Source: Mucilaginibacter yixingensis (GTDB taxonomy: Bacteria; Bacteroidota; Bacteroidia; Sphingobacteriales; Sphingobacteriaceae). Taken from it: a DNA stretch of 64,000 bases. Both the position numbers and the translations under genes were made by a program. Shown here one piece after another: positions 42,839 through 52,705 of the stretch (position 1 is the stretch's first letter; each line of letters opens with the position of its first letter). The stretch spans positions 1,550,001 through 1,614,000 of the forward strand of contig NZ_CP160205.1 of NCBI RefSeq assembly GCF_041080815.1, read 5' to 3'. Under the pieces are notes generated by a model. That model was not told the DNA's origin, did no database searches, and saw only the letters and a program-made list of their open reading frames with translations.

Positions 42839-43267
42839 ATGCAACCTAAGCTCATCAAAAAACTAACACTGTTGGTTAGTATAACCGTCTTTGTCGTATC
42901 GTTAGCGCTGCCTTGTTTTCAAACAGAGAGTAGCGGGTGGACAAATGGCATAACAGTATTTTTGTTCGGGGCTTTTGGTTTTATCATGATATGCAAGGCT
43001 TATATTAGTTGGTTTGCTAACCCCGTTCTTTTGTGGTCGTGGTACATGTTGCGAAAAGATCAAGGAAAAGCACTTACTTTAAGTTTGATTGCCCCGGTGC
43101 TGGCTATCACATTTCTGTTTTGCGATGAAATTTTTGCCAACGAAGGTGGTAGCACTACACCGATCACCGCGGTAGGTATAGGTTATTGGTTATGGTTGGG
43201 CAGTATGATGGTTATGTTAGTAGGTAATATTTTATTGGTTAGGAAACATCAGCAAGAAACAGTATAA
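42839..43267 (+). CDS. Small four-helix membrane protein, unknown
   Basis: This 142-residue protein has four predicted transmembrane helices (about 9-24, 38-58, 76-95, 110-133). Polar connections include a short Gly/Ser/Thr loop. I recognise no family; the WF-ANP-LLWSWYM-type spacing resembles uncharacterised Bacteroidota membrane proteins. It pairs with the next gene two bases downstream. Confidence 0.65.
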   Translation: MQPKLIKKLTLLVSITVFVVSLALPCFQTESSGWTNGITVFLFGAFGFIMICKAYISWFANPVLLWSWYMLRKDQGKALTLSLIAPVLAITFLFCDEIFANEGGSTTPITAVGIGYWLWLGSMMVMLVGNILLVRKHQQETV

Positions 43268-43269
43268 TT

Positions 43270-43563
43270 ATGAAGAGGATCCCTAAACCAATACTCTTTA
43301 CGCTTATATATTATATAGTAGCCGCGCTGTTAGGTTTTTATTTTGGTACATCCAAAAGTTTTAAAAGCGGTCCATGCACTCCTGATCTAGATATTATGTG
43401 GCCTCTTTTCGTTTTTCTGGGGTCGATAGTGCTTACCTTAATTTACTTTTTGAAGTTCTCCTTGAAAAAAAGGCGTATTAATTTATATATAGCCCTTATT
43501 CATCTGGCCGTATTGCTTGGTTTTGTGCTTTTACTTGTTGTCGATAGTAGAGGTACCCATTAA
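43270..43563 (+). CDS. Small three-helix membrane protein, unknown
   Basis: This 97-residue protein has three predicted membrane helices (about 8-24, 42-62, 72-92) separated by short polar loops, with one cysteine before helix 2. No family is recognised. It starts two bases after the preceding membrane gene, so both are likely made from one message and may form a complex. Confidence 0.6.
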   Translation: MKRIPKPILFTLIYYIVAALLGFYFGTSKSFKSGPCTPDLDIMWPLFVFLGSIVLTLIYFLKFSLKKRRINLYIALIHLAVLLGFVLLLVVDSRGTH

Positions 43564-43620
43564 GAAATTGAGATTCCTCAAAATCTCAAATCTCTCTCCC
43601 CAAATATCATATCTAAAAAC

Positions 43621-43628
43621 TATCTTTG
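43621..43628 (+). promoter_or_regulatory. -7 box three bases from the guaA start
   Basis: TATCTTTG is an exact TAnnTTTG and is followed by CCC and the ATG at 43632. With usual spacing the transcript would start at the start codon itself, a leaderless mRNA. The in-frame TTG at 43626 lies inside the box and is not the start. Confidence 0.7.
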
Positions 43629-43631
43629 CCC

Positions 43632-45161
43632 ATGCAAGAAAAAATCCTCATTCTTGACTTCGGCTCACAATTCACTCAACTTATCGCCCGCCGTGTCAGA
43701 GAACTCAGTATCTATTGCGAGATTCATCCATACAACAATCCGCCAGTAATTGACGAAACCGTAAAAGGTATCATTCTTTCAGGTAGCCCGTTTTCGGTGC
43801 GCCAGGAAGATGCGCCTCATTATGATTTTAAAGCATCGCACGGCACACTGCCAATTTTGGGCGTTTGCTACGGTGCGCAGTACATGGCGCATTTTAACGG
43901 TGGCGAGGTGTTACCATCAAGCACCCGCGAGTATGGTCGTGCTAATTTGCAATACATTAAAAAAGATAATCCGCTTTTTAAAGATGTTCCTGAAGGCTCG
44001 CAGGTTTGGATGTCGCATGGCGATACCATTGCCAGCATTGCGGCCGATTATGAAGTGATTGCCAGCACCGATAGCGTGAAGGTTGCTGCCTACCAGATCA
44101 GCGGAACGCAGACTTATGGTATTCAGTTCCACCCGGAAGTAACTCACAGTATTGACGGTAAACAACTGATCCAGAACTTCCTGGTTGACATTTGCGGTTG
44201 CTCGCAAGATTGGACGCCAGACTCGTTCATCGAAACAACCATCGCCGGTTTGAAAGAAAAACTGGGTGATGATAAAGTGGTATTAGGCCTGTCAGGCGGT
44301 GTTGATTCATCGGTAGCGGCCGTGTTGCTGCACCATGCCATCGGCAAAAACCTGTACTGTATTTTTGTTGATAACGGCCTGCTGCGTAAAGACGAGTTTG
44401 AGAGCGTGCTGGAATCATACAAGCACATGGGCTTGAACGTAAAAGGTGTGGATGCTAAACAGCGTTTCTATGATGCGCTGGTTGGATTGATAGACCCAGA
44501 GCATAAACGCAAGGCTATTGGCCGTGTGTTTATCGATGTATTTGATGACGAAGCGCACCAGGTGCAGGATGTAAAATGGCTGGGCCAGGGTACTATTTAT
44601 CCAGACGTGATTGAGTCGGTATCGGTTAAAGGTCCGTCGGCTACCATTAAATCGCACCATAACGTGGGCGGTTTGCCAGATTTTATGAAACTGAAAGTGG
44701 TTGAGCCGCTAAACACCCTGTTTAAAGACGAGGTGCGTAAAGTAGGTAAGGCCCTGGGTATAGATAATAATATTTTAGGTAGGCACCCGTTCCCGGGTCC
44801 GGGCCTGGGCATCAGGATCTTAGGCGAAGTAACGCAGGAGAAAGTGCGCATTTTGCAAGAGGCTGATGCAATTTATATCAACAATTTGCGCAGTGCCGGT
44901 GTTTATGATAAGGTTTGGCAGGCAGGCACCATCTTCTTACCAGTACAATCGGTAGGGGTAATGGGCGATGAGCGTACCTATGAGCACGTTGTTGCCCTGC
45001 GCGCGGTAGAATCACTGGACGGTATGACAGCCGATTGGTGCCATTTACCTTATGATCTGCTGGCCAAAATTTCAAACGAGATCATTAACAACGTAAAAGG
45101 CATAAACAGGGTAGTGTATGATATCAGTTCAAAACCGCCTGCCACCATTGAGTGGGAATAA
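43632..45161 (+). CDS. guaA: GMP synthase (glutamine-hydrolysing)
   Basis: This 509-residue enzyme makes GMP from XMP, glutamine and ATP. The class-I glutamine amidotransferase domain (about 1-190) has the nucleophile in [11 protein letters not shown] and the His-Glu pair in FHPEVTHS. The ATP-pyrophosphatase domain has the PP-loop [11 protein letters not shown]. The C-terminal dimerisation domain ends in PPATIEWE, the family's usual end. The start is the ATG at 43632. The last 44 bases overlap the next gene in another frame. Confidence 0.98.
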   Translation: MQEKILILDFGSQFTQLIARRVRELSIYCEIHPYNNPPVIDETVKGIILSGSPFSVRQEDAPHYDFKASHGTLPILGVCYGAQYMAHFNGGEVLPSSTREYGRANLQYIKKDNPLFKDVPEGSQVWMSHGDTIASIAADYEVIASTDSVKVAAYQISGTQTYGIQFHPEVTHSIDGKQLIQNFLVDICGCSQDWTPDSFIETTIAGLKEKLGDDKVVLGLSGGVDSSVAAVLLHHAIGKNLYCIFVDNGLLRKDEFESVLESYKHMGLNVKGVDAKQRFYDALVGLIDPEHKRKAIGRVFIDVFDDEAHQVQDVKWLGQGTIYPDVIESVSVKGPSATIKSHHNVGGLPDFMKLKVVEPLNTLFKDEVRKVGKALGIDNNILGRHPFPGPGLGIRILGEVTQEKVRILQEADAIYINNLRSAGVYDKVWQAGTIFLPVQSVGVMGDERTYEHVVALRAVESLDGMTADWCHLPYDLLAKISNEIINNVKGINRVVYDISSKPPATIEWE

Positions 45162-46365
45162 ATGGCCGCTGTTTTGGCTGAGCGCATTGCTGCTGGCCGG
45201 TTGCGGACCGAAGCTTAACCCGGTTAACACGCCCGTAAAAAAGGCTGATACCGTGGCTACGGCCTCAAAAACTACGCAAGCTAAGCCTGTGGCAGAGCCT
45301 GCTTACCGCCCGACCATTGCATTGATATTGCCTTTTAACCTGGATAGAATAAACCTCTCGCCGGCTGCCGGCAAAGAGGGCATTGCCAAGGCCGACCTGG
45401 CCGGCGATTATTACGAAGGTTTTCGCCTGGCGCTGGATTCGCTCACAGCGTCAGGCTATAATTTTAAGCTGCAGGTTTTTGATTCTAAGGATGAGAACGC
45501 ACAGGCCTATAACCTGGCGCTCAATACCCGCGTACGCACAGCTAATATTATTGTGGGTCCGGTGTATCCCGAAGGATTGAGAAGCTTTTCATCCGCCTCT
45601 GGAGCGTTAAGGAGGCTTACTATTTCGCCGCTTTCGCCGGCATCGCCTGCAGACTATAAAAATCCGTACCTGGTTACCATGATGCCGCCACTGCAATACC
45701 ATAGCCGCAGGGCTGCTGCTTATGTGGTGGATAATTTGAAAGCGCAGAAGGTATTTATCCTAAAATCGGGCTATACCGAGGATAATAAATATACCCTTCC
45801 TTTTACCCGCGCTATTGATAGCCTGAGTAAGAAAAAGGTTAAAGTGGTAACCGTAACCGTTGTGCGCGGTAATTTGAAAGCGCTGGTGCCGCAGCTTTCT
45901 AATAAAGAAGAGAACGTTTTTGTGGTGCCATCAACCAATCAGCAGTTTTTGCAGGTAACACTGCACTCGCTGGATACGCTGAACAGGCATTTTCCGGTAA
46001 CACTGATTGGTCACCCGAGTTGGGAGAAGGTGAAGTTTTTAAATGCAGGATTGTTGCAACGCTTGCGCACGGTGATTACCTCTACCGATAGGGTGAACTA
46101 TCATCATGCAGATGTGGTCAACTTTATAAAAGCTTATCGTAAGAAATATCACTCAGAACCAGGCGAGTATGCCTTTAAGGGTTTTGATGAAGGCATGTAC
46201 ACGGGGCAACTGGTTGCTGCAAAGCAAACAACACCCGCCGCCATGCAGGATTATAAAGGCTTGCACAATTCTTTCCATTTTGAAAATATTGGGGCAGAAG
46301 GATGGGTGAACACGCACGTTAATTTGTACAAATACATTAATTTTGAGCTAAAACAGGTAGAATGA
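45118..46365 (+). CDS. Periplasmic-binding-protein-like lipoprotein (type 1 fold)
   Basis: This protein, up to 415 residues, has a signal with lipobox ALLLAGC. The mature part is a type-1 periplasmic binding fold like those of amino-acid ABC receptors and Lpo[55 protein letters not shown]. No transport genes are adjacent, so a sensing or envelope role is likely. The first ATG at 45118 overlaps guaA by 44 bases; the TTG at 45148 would be an alternative and leads directly into the signal helix. A downstream methyltransferase overlaps its end by four bases. Confidence 0.8.
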   Translation: MISVQNRLPPLSGNKWPLFWLSALLLAGCGPKLNPVNTPVKKADTVATASKTTQAKPVAEPAYRPTIALILPFNLDRINLSPAAGKEGIAKADLAGDYYEGFRLALDSLTASGYNFKLQVFDSKDENAQAYNLALNTRVRTANIIVGPVYPEGLRSFSSASGALRRLTISPLSPASPADYKNPYLVTMMPPLQYHSRRAAAYVVDNLKAQKVFILKSGYTEDNKYTLPFTRAIDSLSKKKVKVVTVTVVRGNLKALVPQLSNKEENVFVVPSTNQQFLQVTLHSLDTLNRHFPVTLIGHPSWEKVKFLNAGLLQRLRTVITSTDRVNYHHADVVNFIKAYRKKYHSEPGEYAFKGFDEGMYTGQLVAAKQTTPAAMQDYKGLHNSFHFENIGAEGWVNTHVNLYKYINFELKQVE

Positions 46366-47528
46366 AGGCTCTGAATCAGCTCAAAACCTTTCAGCGATTG
46401 CTAAGCGAGTATCCGGAAGATACACCGTTAAATAAATTTCTACCTGGCTTTTATCGCCAGAACAAGCAAATGGGCTCTACCGATAGAAAGGTGGCCAGCC
46501 GTTTGATCTATAATTACTTTCGCCTGGGCAATGCCCTGGCCAATCACCCTCCAGAAGAACGCCTGGTTGTTGCCGAGTTTTTGTGTAATACGCAGGTTAA
46601 CTCTTTTATACAGCATTTTAAGCCGGAGTGGGCGTTGTGTATTGATTTTTCGGCAGATCAAAAGCTGCAGATGATCAAGACCGCCTATCCTGATTTTAAA
46701 CTGGAAGATGTTTTTCCGTGGACTGATCAACTTTCTGCGGATATTGATCAGCAGGCTTTTCTTAAATCATTCTTTACCCAGCCAGATCTGTTTATCCGCG
46801 TGCGTCGTGGATTTGAGTCGCAGGTAAAACAGGCGCTTACCAAAGCCAACGTTGCTTTTAAAGACGAAGGCAACAACTGTTATGCCCTGCCCAACGGCAC
46901 CAAGCTGGATGGTATTTTTGCTGACGAGCATTGGGTTGAGGTGCAGGATTATTCATCACAACAAACAGCCCGATACTTTCGCCCTGAGCAATGGGATAAC
47001 TGGTGGGATGCCTGCGCGGCATCTGGCGGTAAATCACTGTTGTTACATGAGTTGCAGCCCAATCTAAAATTGGTGGTGTCAGACGTGCGCGAGTCTGTTT
47101 TAACCAACCTCGACGAACGTTTCCAGCGCGTTGGCTTGCGTCGTTATCAAAAGAAACTGCTCGATCTTACGCAAAATCCCGACCCGGAAATGCATGATTA
47201 TGCGTTCGACGGTATCATTCTTGACGCGCCTTGCAGTGGCTCAGGCACCTGGGGGCGTACGCCAGAAATGATGAGCCAGTTTGCCGGGGGCAAGATCAAT
47301 TTCTTTCAGCGCTTGCAGCAGGATATTGTGCGCAACGTAGCAAAATACCTGAAGCCAGGTAAGCCGCTAATCTATATCACCTGCTCTGTTTTTAAAGCTG
47401 AGAACGAGGCTGCGGTTGAATTTATTACCCGCGAACTGGGTTTGCAGGTAGAAGAGCAGCAGGTGTTGGCGGGTTATGGAAATAGAGCCGACACCATGTT
47501 TGTGGCAAGACTGGTGAAGCCAGAATAG
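46362..47528 (+). CDS. RsmB/RsmF-like RNA (cytosine-5) methyltransferase
   Basis: This 388-residue protein has an N-terminal helical NusB-like region (about 1-130) and a SAM-dependent Nol1/Nop2 domain. SAM motif I is altered (WDACAASGGKSLLLHE), motif IV is LDAPCSGSGTW with one catalytic cysteine, and motif VI is YITCSVFKAEN with the second. These two cysteines are those of rRNA m5C methyltransferases. It starts inside the stop of the lipoprotein gene (ATGA overlap). Likely target: 16S rRNA. Confidence 0.88.
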   Translation: MKALNQLKTFQRLLSEYPEDTPLNKFLPGFYRQNKQMGSTDRKVASRLIYNYFRLGNALANHPPEERLVVAEFLCNTQVNSFIQHFKPEWALCIDFSADQKLQMIKTAYPDFKLEDVFPWTDQLSADIDQQAFLKSFFTQPDLFIRVRRGFESQVKQALTKANVAFKDEGNNCYALPNGTKLDGIFADEHWVEVQDYSSQQTARYFRPEQWDNWWDACAASGGKSLLLHELQPNLKLVVSDVRESVLTNLDERFQRVGLRRYQKKLLDLTQNPDPEMHDYAFDGIILDAPCSGSGTWGRTPEMMSQFAGGKINFFQRLQQDIVRNVAKYLKPGKPLIYITCSVFKAENEAAVEFITRELGLQVEEQQVLAGYGNRADTMFVARLVKPE

Positions 47529-47547
47529 TTTAGTGCTTTTAAGAACT

Positions 47548-47647
47548 TTGTCATTGCGAGGAACGAAGCAATCTCCTCGTAAGATATTCTAAAAATGCAT
47601 ATCCGCCTTACATGCGACGAGATTGCTTCGTTCCTCGCAATGACAAA
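47548..47647. repeat. TCATTGCGAGG-family palindromic element, complete copy
   Basis: 29-base arms at 47548-47576 and 47619-47647 are perfect inverted complements; the core is TCATTGCGAGGAACGAAGCA. The 42-base centre is unique. It sits between the convergent methyltransferase and thioesterase genes. Three more copies are in this window (30979, 41591, 52706). Elements like this are non-autonomous palindromes, probably moved or maintained by a REP-associated transposase elsewhere (inference). Confidence 0.9.
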
Positions 47648-47671
47648 TTGGTACATTATGATATGGTTTCA

Positions 47672-48094
47672 TTAAACACTATAATGTGCAATCACATCAT
47701 CCGGCACCTTGGCGCCACGGCCCGTTTGCATGTCTATCATGGTATAATCAAACCAGCCATCGCAGCAAACTTTGCCGGTATCTTTTTTGGTGATGCTGAA
47801 TTTTACGCGGCAACCTTTATCATTAATGCTCTCAATGCCGGTGGTAACGGTGAAATGATCGCCCATGGTTAGCGCACGCTTGTAATCTACATGCGCGGTT
47901 TTTACTACCCAGCCGTAGCCACGCTCCATAAACTTTTCCATGGCCATGCCATAACAGCGCTCCATCTGATCGTAGCGGGCAGCCAGCACATAATCAAAAT
48001 ACTTGCTGTTGTGCACGTGCTGGAACATGTCTATATCATCGGGCCTCACCCTAAACTCGCTTTCAAAGGTGCTGTATGGTTTTGCTTCGGTCAT
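47672..48094 (-). CDS. Acyl-CoA thioesterase (4HBT hotdog fold)
   Basis: This 140-residue hotdog protein has the catalytic-type motif RPDDIDMFQHVHNSKYFDYV and the strand-helix pattern WVVKTAHVDYKRALTMGD. The 4HBT family hydrolyses acyl-CoA or aryl-CoA thioesters. I chose the ATG at 48094 (MTEAKPYS) over 48124 because the -7 box TATCTTTA lies between them and would start transcription at 48094. A paralogue of the same fold lies at 63469-63915. Confidence 0.85.
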   Translation of the reverse strand: MTEAKPYSTFESEFRVRPDDIDMFQHVHNSKYFDYVLAARYDQMERCYGMAMEKFMERGYGWVVKTAHVDYKRALTMGDHFTVTTGIESINDKGCRVKFSITKKDTGKVCCDGWFDYTMIDMQTGRGAKVPDDVIAHYSV

Positions 48095-48098
48095 GGGG

Positions 48099-48106
48099 TA
48101 AAGATA
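48099..48106 (-). promoter_or_regulatory. -7 box four bases from the thioesterase start
   Basis: The minus strand reads TATCTTTA then CCCC and ATG. One base differs from TAnnTTTG. The spacing copies that of guaA and again predicts a leaderless message. Confidence 0.55.
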
Positions 48107-48212
48107 GGGGATTATTTCAGGCATTGGGAAACGTTGATTGATTGAGGCGACAGTGGTATTTTAAAGTAGTTTAGCTGGATTTCTATATCTTGACAGAAAA
48201 AATCCTTAAACC

Positions 48213-48443
48213 ATGAAGACTGATCTGTATACCAAAGTTATCTTAACCATTATTGCTGCTGCACTTACCGCCAATCTGTTAAAAGGTTTTATTACGCCCG
48301 CCCAGGCTGCTACCACAGCTAAGACCGTTACACTGCCTGTTAATGTCGATGGTACTATTGATGTAAATATTAAATCTATTAATACAACCAGTTGGGCTTT
48401 CTCCTCTTCGGCAGCCATCCCGGTGGAGATAAAAAATAAATAG
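48213..48443 (+). CDS. Small exported protein, unknown
   Basis: This 76-residue protein has a signal-like helix (ILTIIAAALTANLLKGF, about 10-26) ending near AQAA, followed by a short beta-rich mature chain (TLPVNVDGTIDVNIKSINTTSW). It is probably periplasmic or anchored by the helix. No family was recognised. It is monocistronic. The gap after it (48444-48613) contains a GC-rich stretch with CCCTGGCCGCAGGCAACGCC, which resembles intergenic repeats of related genomes, but only one copy is seen here. Confidence 0.55.
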   Translation: MKTDLYTKVILTIIAAALTANLLKGFITPAQAATTAKTVTLPVNVDGTIDVNIKSINTTSWAFSSSAAIPVEIKNK

Positions 48444-48613
48444 GCACTCGCGTTAGGAATTGCAGCGGATATCGGCCTTGTTCAGGGGACTCTTTTGGAG
48501 TGGCTAAGGCCCGTGCAGTATGAGCGGAAAGCCCTGGCCGCAGGCAACGCCCCGGTATTTCGCGCTTTGCATCAACAAAAAATCGCCTAACTTGCAATAA
48601 ATATTGCCGATAC

Positions 48614-49567
48614 ATGCATCCTGCAGAGATTAAGCTTCGCCTGGCAGTGCTCGGCGTTCCGGATAGTGTTTACGATCATTACCGCGAGCCGCACCGTCAT
48701 TATCATACTTTGGCTCATCTGGACGACCTGTTTAAACAGATTAAACAACGTGGATTGGTGGGTGATGATGCCATTTTGCTGGCGGCCGTTTATCATGATG
48801 TGATTTATAACCCGCAGTCGGCCACCAATGAAGAGGATTCTGCCAAATACTTTAATGATACTTTTAAAGGCGACAAGGCACTGAAGAAAGAGGTTATAGG
48901 CATCATCCTCGATACCAAAACCCATAAACCGGCAACAGACCGCTCGCGGATCTTCTGCGATATGGATCTGGATATTTTGCGCCGACCACTGGGGGAGTTG
49001 ATTGACTATGAGCATCAGATCTTTAAAGAGTTTCAGTTTGTTGATTACCGGGTATATCAAACCAAGCGTATGGAAGTACTACGTACGCTGCAAGAGCAGG
49101 TAGACAACCCGCACCTGGAGGCGCTGATTACTTACGTGGCCAAGCGTCAGCCCAAAATAGGTGTTTACCCGGGTAGCTTTAATCCGTTTCATAAGGGGCA
49201 TTACAATATTCTGAAAAAGGCAGAGAAGGTTTTTGATAAAGTGATTATTGCCCGCGGTGTCAATCCATCTAAAAATGCTGCCGAGTATGAGTTGCCGGCT
49301 ATTTTAAAACACCGGCAGTTAGCCAATTACGAAGGCCTGATGACTGATTTTGTAAAGCAGTTGGGGTACCCGGTAACCGTGATCCGTGGATTGCGAAATG
49401 GCACCGATCTGCAGGCTGAGCTAAATCAGTACCGCTATCTGCAGGATCTGAGCGCGAACGATATCAGTATCATTTCCATCTTTTGCGACCGGGAGTTTGA
49501 ACATATTTCAAGCACCGGAATCAGGCAGTTGGCCGTATATGGCAAAGCAGGGGAGTATTTGCTATAA
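48614..49567 (+). CDS. HD phosphohydrolase fused to CoaD-like nucleotidyltransferase
   Basis: This 317-residue protein joins two enzymes. Residues 1-170 form an HD-type metal hydrolase: HTLAHLDDL supplies one His and LAAVYHDVIY gives the HD pair (His61, Asp62), with a late CDMDLDIL. Residues about 181-317 form a cytidylyltransferase-fold domain with GVYPGSFNPFHKGH (HxGH at 193-196) and the C-terminal ISSTGIRQL, as in phosphopantetheine adenylyltransferase (CoaD). The CoaD-like half is diverged: CoaD usually reads GSFDP and SSS-x-R. Pairing of nucleotidyl transfer with phosphohydrolysis suggests a nucleotide-cofactor salvage or repair role (inference). It is the closest upstream neighbour of rpsO. 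Confidence 0.85.
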   Translation: MHPAEIKLRLAVLGVPDSVYDHYREPHRHYHTLAHLDDLFKQIKQRGLVGDDAILLAAVYHDVIYNPQSATNEEDSAKYFNDTFKGDKALKKEVIGIILDTKTHKPATDRSRIFCDMDLDILRRPLGELIDYEHQIFKEFQFVDYRVYQTKRMEVLRTLQEQVDNPHLEALITYVAKRQPKIGVYPGSFNPFHKGHYNILKKAEKVFDKVIIARGVNPSKNAAEYELPAILKHRQLANYEGLMTDFVKQLGYPVTVIRGLRNGTDLQAELNQYRYLQDLSANDISIISIFCDREFEHISSTGIRQLAVYGKAGEYLL

Positions 49568-49589
49568 AATGGGGTGATAAACATTGTTG

Positions 49590-49617
49590 TTGCGTAATTA
49601 AAATTTACCTACCTTTG
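49590..49617 (+). promoter_or_regulatory. rpsO promoter: TTG and TACCTTTG
   Basis: TACCTTTG at 49610-49617 matches TAnnTTTG. A TTG at 49590-49592 lies 17 bases upstream, close to the expected -33 spacing. The message leader before the rpsO ATG would be about 40 bases, long enough for S15 autoregulation. Confidence 0.7.
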
Positions 49618-49662
49618 CGCCACAATTAACAATATTTATTAAGCTTTAATATTATTCAAGTA

Positions 49663-49941
49663 ATGTATTTAAGTAAAGAAGTAAAGGCAGAGATCTTTGC
49701 AAAACATGGTAGCGCTGCAACCGACACAGGTTCAGCAGAAGGTCAGATCGCGTTGTTCACTCACCGCATTGCTCACTTAACCGGTCACCTTAAGAAAAAT
49801 AAAAAAGATTTTTCTACCCAGTTATCACTTCAGAAACTGGTAGGTAAACGTCGTGCGCTGCTGGCATACCTGTACAAAAAAGACATCGGAAGATATCGTG
49901 CTATCATCAAAGCTCTTGCGCTGAGAGATATCATTAAATAA
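49663..49941 (+). CDS. rpsO: Ribosomal protein S15
   Basis: This 92-residue protein is the 30S subunit protein that nucleates the central domain of 16S rRNA. Family motifs: TDTGSAEGQIALFTHRIAHL, HLKKNKKDFSTQLSLQKLVG and KRRALLAYLYKKD. It is slightly longer than the 88-89 residues common elsewhere. The rpsO-pnp order is the conserved arrangement. A terminator separates it from pnp. Confidence 0.98.
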   Translation: MYLSKEVKAEIFAKHGSAATDTGSAEGQIALFTHRIAHLTGHLKKNKKDFSTQLSLQKLVGKRRALLAYLYKKDIGRYRAIIKALALRDIIK

Positions 49942-49958
49942 TTCTTTCCTCGTTTCAA

Positions 49959-49992
49959 AAAAAAGCCGTTCGGAATGTCGAATGGCTTTTTT
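49959..49992 (+). terminator. Terminator between rpsO and pnp
   Basis: AAAAAAGCCGTTCG (49959-49972) pairs with CGAATGGCTTTTTT (49979-49992), with one G-U wobble and a six-base loop, ending in a T run. Confidence 0.85.
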
Positions 49993-50070
49993 AATTTGGT
50001 CGCAAAAAATAATACATATAATAAACCGGTGCATCCCTAAAGATGAAAGGTGCATCACAACAAAAAACAA

Positions 50071-52206
50071 ATGAGTTATAACGCAATTAAAAAGGTAATT
50101 GATTTAGGTGATGGCCGCACCATTGAGATCGAAACCGGTAAACTGGCCAAACAAGCCGATGGCTCGGTAGTAGTAAAAATGGGTGATACCATGCTGCTGG
50201 CTACTGTAGTATCTTCGCCGGAAGCAAAAGAAGGTGTTGACTTTCTGCCGCTTTCTGTAGACTACCAGGAGAAATATGCCGCTACAGGCCGTATTCCGGG
50301 TGGTTTTTTGCGCAGAGAGGCCCGCTTGTCAGACTATGAGGTTCTGATCTCTCGTCTGGTTGACCGCGCACTGCGCCCGCTGTTCCCTGAAGATTATCAT
50401 GCTGATACCCAGGTGATGATCTCTTTGATCTCTGCCGATAAAGACATTATGCCAGATGCATTGGCTGGTCTGGCTGCATCTGCTGCCCTGGCTGTTTCTG
50501 ATATTCCTTTCAACGGTCCAATCTCTGAAGTACGTGTTGCTAAAATTGACGGTCAGCTGGTAATTAACCCTAAGCTGAGCGATTTAGAGCGTGCTACCCT
50601 GGAGTTCATCGTTGCCGGTTCTGAGTTTGACATCAACATGGTGGAAGGCGAAGCCGACGAGATCCAAGAAGAAGAAATGGTTGAAGCGTTGAAATTTGCC
50701 CACGCTGCCATTAAACACCACTGTTTAGTTCAGCGCGAGTTGACCGAAGCTGTTGGTAAAACTGAAAAACGTACTTATTGCCACGAAAACAGCAATGAAG
50801 ATCTGAAAAAAGCTATCTACGCTGCTACATATGATCAGGTTTATGCCATCGCTTCTTCTGCTTCTGCAAAAGACGAGCGCGCCGCCAAATTCAAAGAAGT
50901 TCGCGATACCTATATCGCTACTCTTGGCGAAATTGACGACGTAACCAAATTCCTGGCTAAAAAATATTACCACGATGTAGAGTATGATGCCATCCGTAAC
51001 CTTGTATTAGACGAAGGTAAACGTTTGGACGGTCGTACTACTACTCAAATCCGCCCAATCTGGAGCGAAGTTGGTTATCTGCCATCGGCACACGGTTCTG
51101 CCATCTTTACCCGTGGCGAAACTCAGTCTTTAACCACAGTAACCCTGGGTGCTAAAGACGACGAGCAGATGATTGACGGTGCCTTCATCAACGGTTATCA
51201 GAAATTCTTACTGCACTATAACTTCCCTGGTTTCTCTACCGGTGAGGTTCGCCCTAATCGTGGTGCAGGCCGCCGCGAGATCGGTCACGGTAACCTGGCT
51301 ATGCGCTCACTGAAAAAAGTATTGCCTGCTGAAGGTGAGAACCCATACACTATCCGTGTGGTATCTGATATCCTGGAGTCAAACGGTTCGTCATCTATGG
51401 CAACAGTATGTGCCGGTACGCTGGCGCTGATGGATGCTGGTGTGAAAATTAAATCACCTGTATCTGGTATTGCCATGGGTTTGATCACCAACGAAATGGG
51501 TACTAAATACGCTGTATTGTCAGACATTCTTGGCGACGAGGATCACCTGGGTGATATGGACTTTAAAGTAACCGGTACTGAAAATGGTATCGTGGCTTGT
51601 CAGATGGACTTAAAGATCAACGGTCTTTCTTACGAAGTTTTAGCTCAGGCATTAAATCAGGCTAAAGCTGGTCGTCTGCACATCCTTGGCGAAATGAAGA
51701 AAACGCTGGAGCAGGCGCGTGAAGATTACAAACCACACGCACCACGCATCGTTCAGCTGAAAATTGATAAAGAATTTATCGGTGCTGTTATCGGCCCAGG
51801 TGGTAAAATCATCCAGGAGATGCAGCGTGAAACCGGCGCTACCATCAACATCGAAGAGAAAGACAATCAAGGTATTGTACAGATCTTCGCTGCTAACAAA
51901 ACTGCTATCGATGATGCTGTAGGCCGTATCAGAGCCATCGCTATGAAACCAGAGGTAGGCGAGGTTTACGAAGGTAAAGTACGCTCAATTATGCCTTTCG
52001 GTGCGTTTATTGAGATTATGCCTGGTAAAGATGGTCTGCTGCACATTTCAGAGATTGACCACCGCCGTATCGAAACCATGGACGGTGTATTTGAAATTGG
52101 CGAGCTGGTAAAAGTAAAACTGCTTGATATTGACAAGCAAGGTAAACTAAAACTATCGCGCAAAGTATTATTACCAAAACCGGAAAAACCCGCTGCACAA
52201 GCGTAA
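50071..52206 (+). CDS. pnp: Polynucleotide phosphorylase
   Basis: This 711-residue 3'-5' exoribonuclease degrades RNA phosphorolytically in the degradosome. Two RNase PH-like cores are visible (about 5-230 and 310-545: [51 protein letters not shown]), an alpha-helical linker, then KH ([18 protein letters not shown]) and S1 ([22 protein letters not shown]) domains. The ATG at 50071 (MSYNAIKK) is used rather than the GTG at 50050. The gene is transcribed downstream of rpsO. Confidence 0.98.
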   Translation: MSYNAIKKVIDLGDGRTIEIETGKLAKQADGSVVVKMGDTMLLATVVSSPEAKEGVDFLPLSVDYQEKYAATGRIPGGFLRREARLSDYEVLISRLVDRALRPLFPEDYHADTQVMISLISADKDIMPDALAGLAASAALAVSDIPFNGPISEVRVAKIDGQLVINPKLSDLERATLEFIVAGSEFDINMVEGEADEIQEEEMVEALKFAHAAIKHHCLVQRELTEAVGKTEKRTYCHENSNEDLKKAIYAATYDQVYAIASSASAKDERAAKFKEVRDTYIATLGEIDDVTKFLAKKYYHDVEYDAIRNLVLDEGKRLDGRTTTQIRPIWSEVGYLPSAHGSAIFTRGETQSLTTVTLGAKDDEQMIDGAFINGYQKFLLHYNFPGFSTGEVRPNRGAGRREIGHGNLAMRSLKKVLPAEGENPYTIRVVSDILESNGSSSMATVCAGTLALMDAGVKIKSPVSGIAMGLITNEMGTKYAVLSDILGDEDHLGDMDFKVTGTENGIVACQMDLKINGLSYEVLAQALNQAKAGRLHILGEMKKTLEQAREDYKPHAPRIVQLKIDKEFIGAVIGPGGKIIQEMQRETGATINIEEKDNQGIVQIFAANKTAIDDAVGRIRAIAMKPEVGEVYEGKVRSIMPFGAFIEIMPGKDGLLHISEIDHRRIETMDGVFEIGELVKVKLLDIDKQGKLKLSRKVLLPKPEKPAAQA

Positions 52207-52232
52207 TAAATACAAAAATTTAAAAAAAGTAG

Positions 52233-52262
52233 AACCCCTTAACCAAGGGGTTTTGCTTTTTT
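52233..52262 (+). terminator. Terminator after pnp
   Basis: AACCCCTT (52233-52240) pairs with AAGGGGTT (52245-52252) over a four-base loop, followed by TTGCTTTTTT. Confidence 0.85.
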
Positions 52263-52370
52263 AAGAAAAAATCAAAATATTTAAAACAAAAACCATAAGT
52301 TAAACTTTACCTAATGGTAAGGTAAGAGATAAAAAACGCTAGCCTAGGCCCCAAAGCTGTATTGCCGGAG

Positions 52371-52637
52371 ATGACTGTTGATAATAAGGACCCATTAGAT
52401 TTTCTGAACAACGCGGTTGGGCGGCCCGGAGCGCAAACCGATCTGATTCAATCACTACTGTACGAGATCATCAGGGTTAAAGAACTGATCAAGTACTACA
52501 ATGGTATACCTAATGGCGCCGGCCAGTTAGGCGCGTCTATATTACATGAGCTGGTAGCTGAAGCCTACAAATCCCTGGTAAATTACGATACCGAACTGAT
52601 GCGTAAATATTACGATCTGCTGCAGAACTGTGACTGA
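52371..52637 (+). CDS. Small helical hypothetical protein, 88 residues
   Basis: This protein is nearly all helix (DLIQSLLYEIIRVKELIKYY, ASILHELVAEAYKSLVNYD) with a disordered start. It has no signal peptide or membrane segment. No domain is recognised. The ATG at 52371 is chosen over a TTG nine bases earlier. It follows pnp by 165 bases with an intervening terminator, so it has its own promoter. Confidence 0.6.
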   Translation: MTVDNKDPLDFLNNAVGRPGAQTDLIQSLLYEIIRVKELIKYYNGIPNGAGQLGASILHELVAEAYKSLVNYDTELMRKYYDLLQNCD

Positions 52638-52705
52638 TTCGATAGTCATCGGTCGGTGATCATTGTTTTTCCTTTTTATTTTCGCGTTATATTTAGATAA
52701 TCAAG

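Noticed and set aside
48444..48600. Riboswitch or leader ahead of the HD/NTase gene
   Set aside because: GC-rich with partial palindromes but no recognisable riboswitch core; more like an interspersed repeat seen once.
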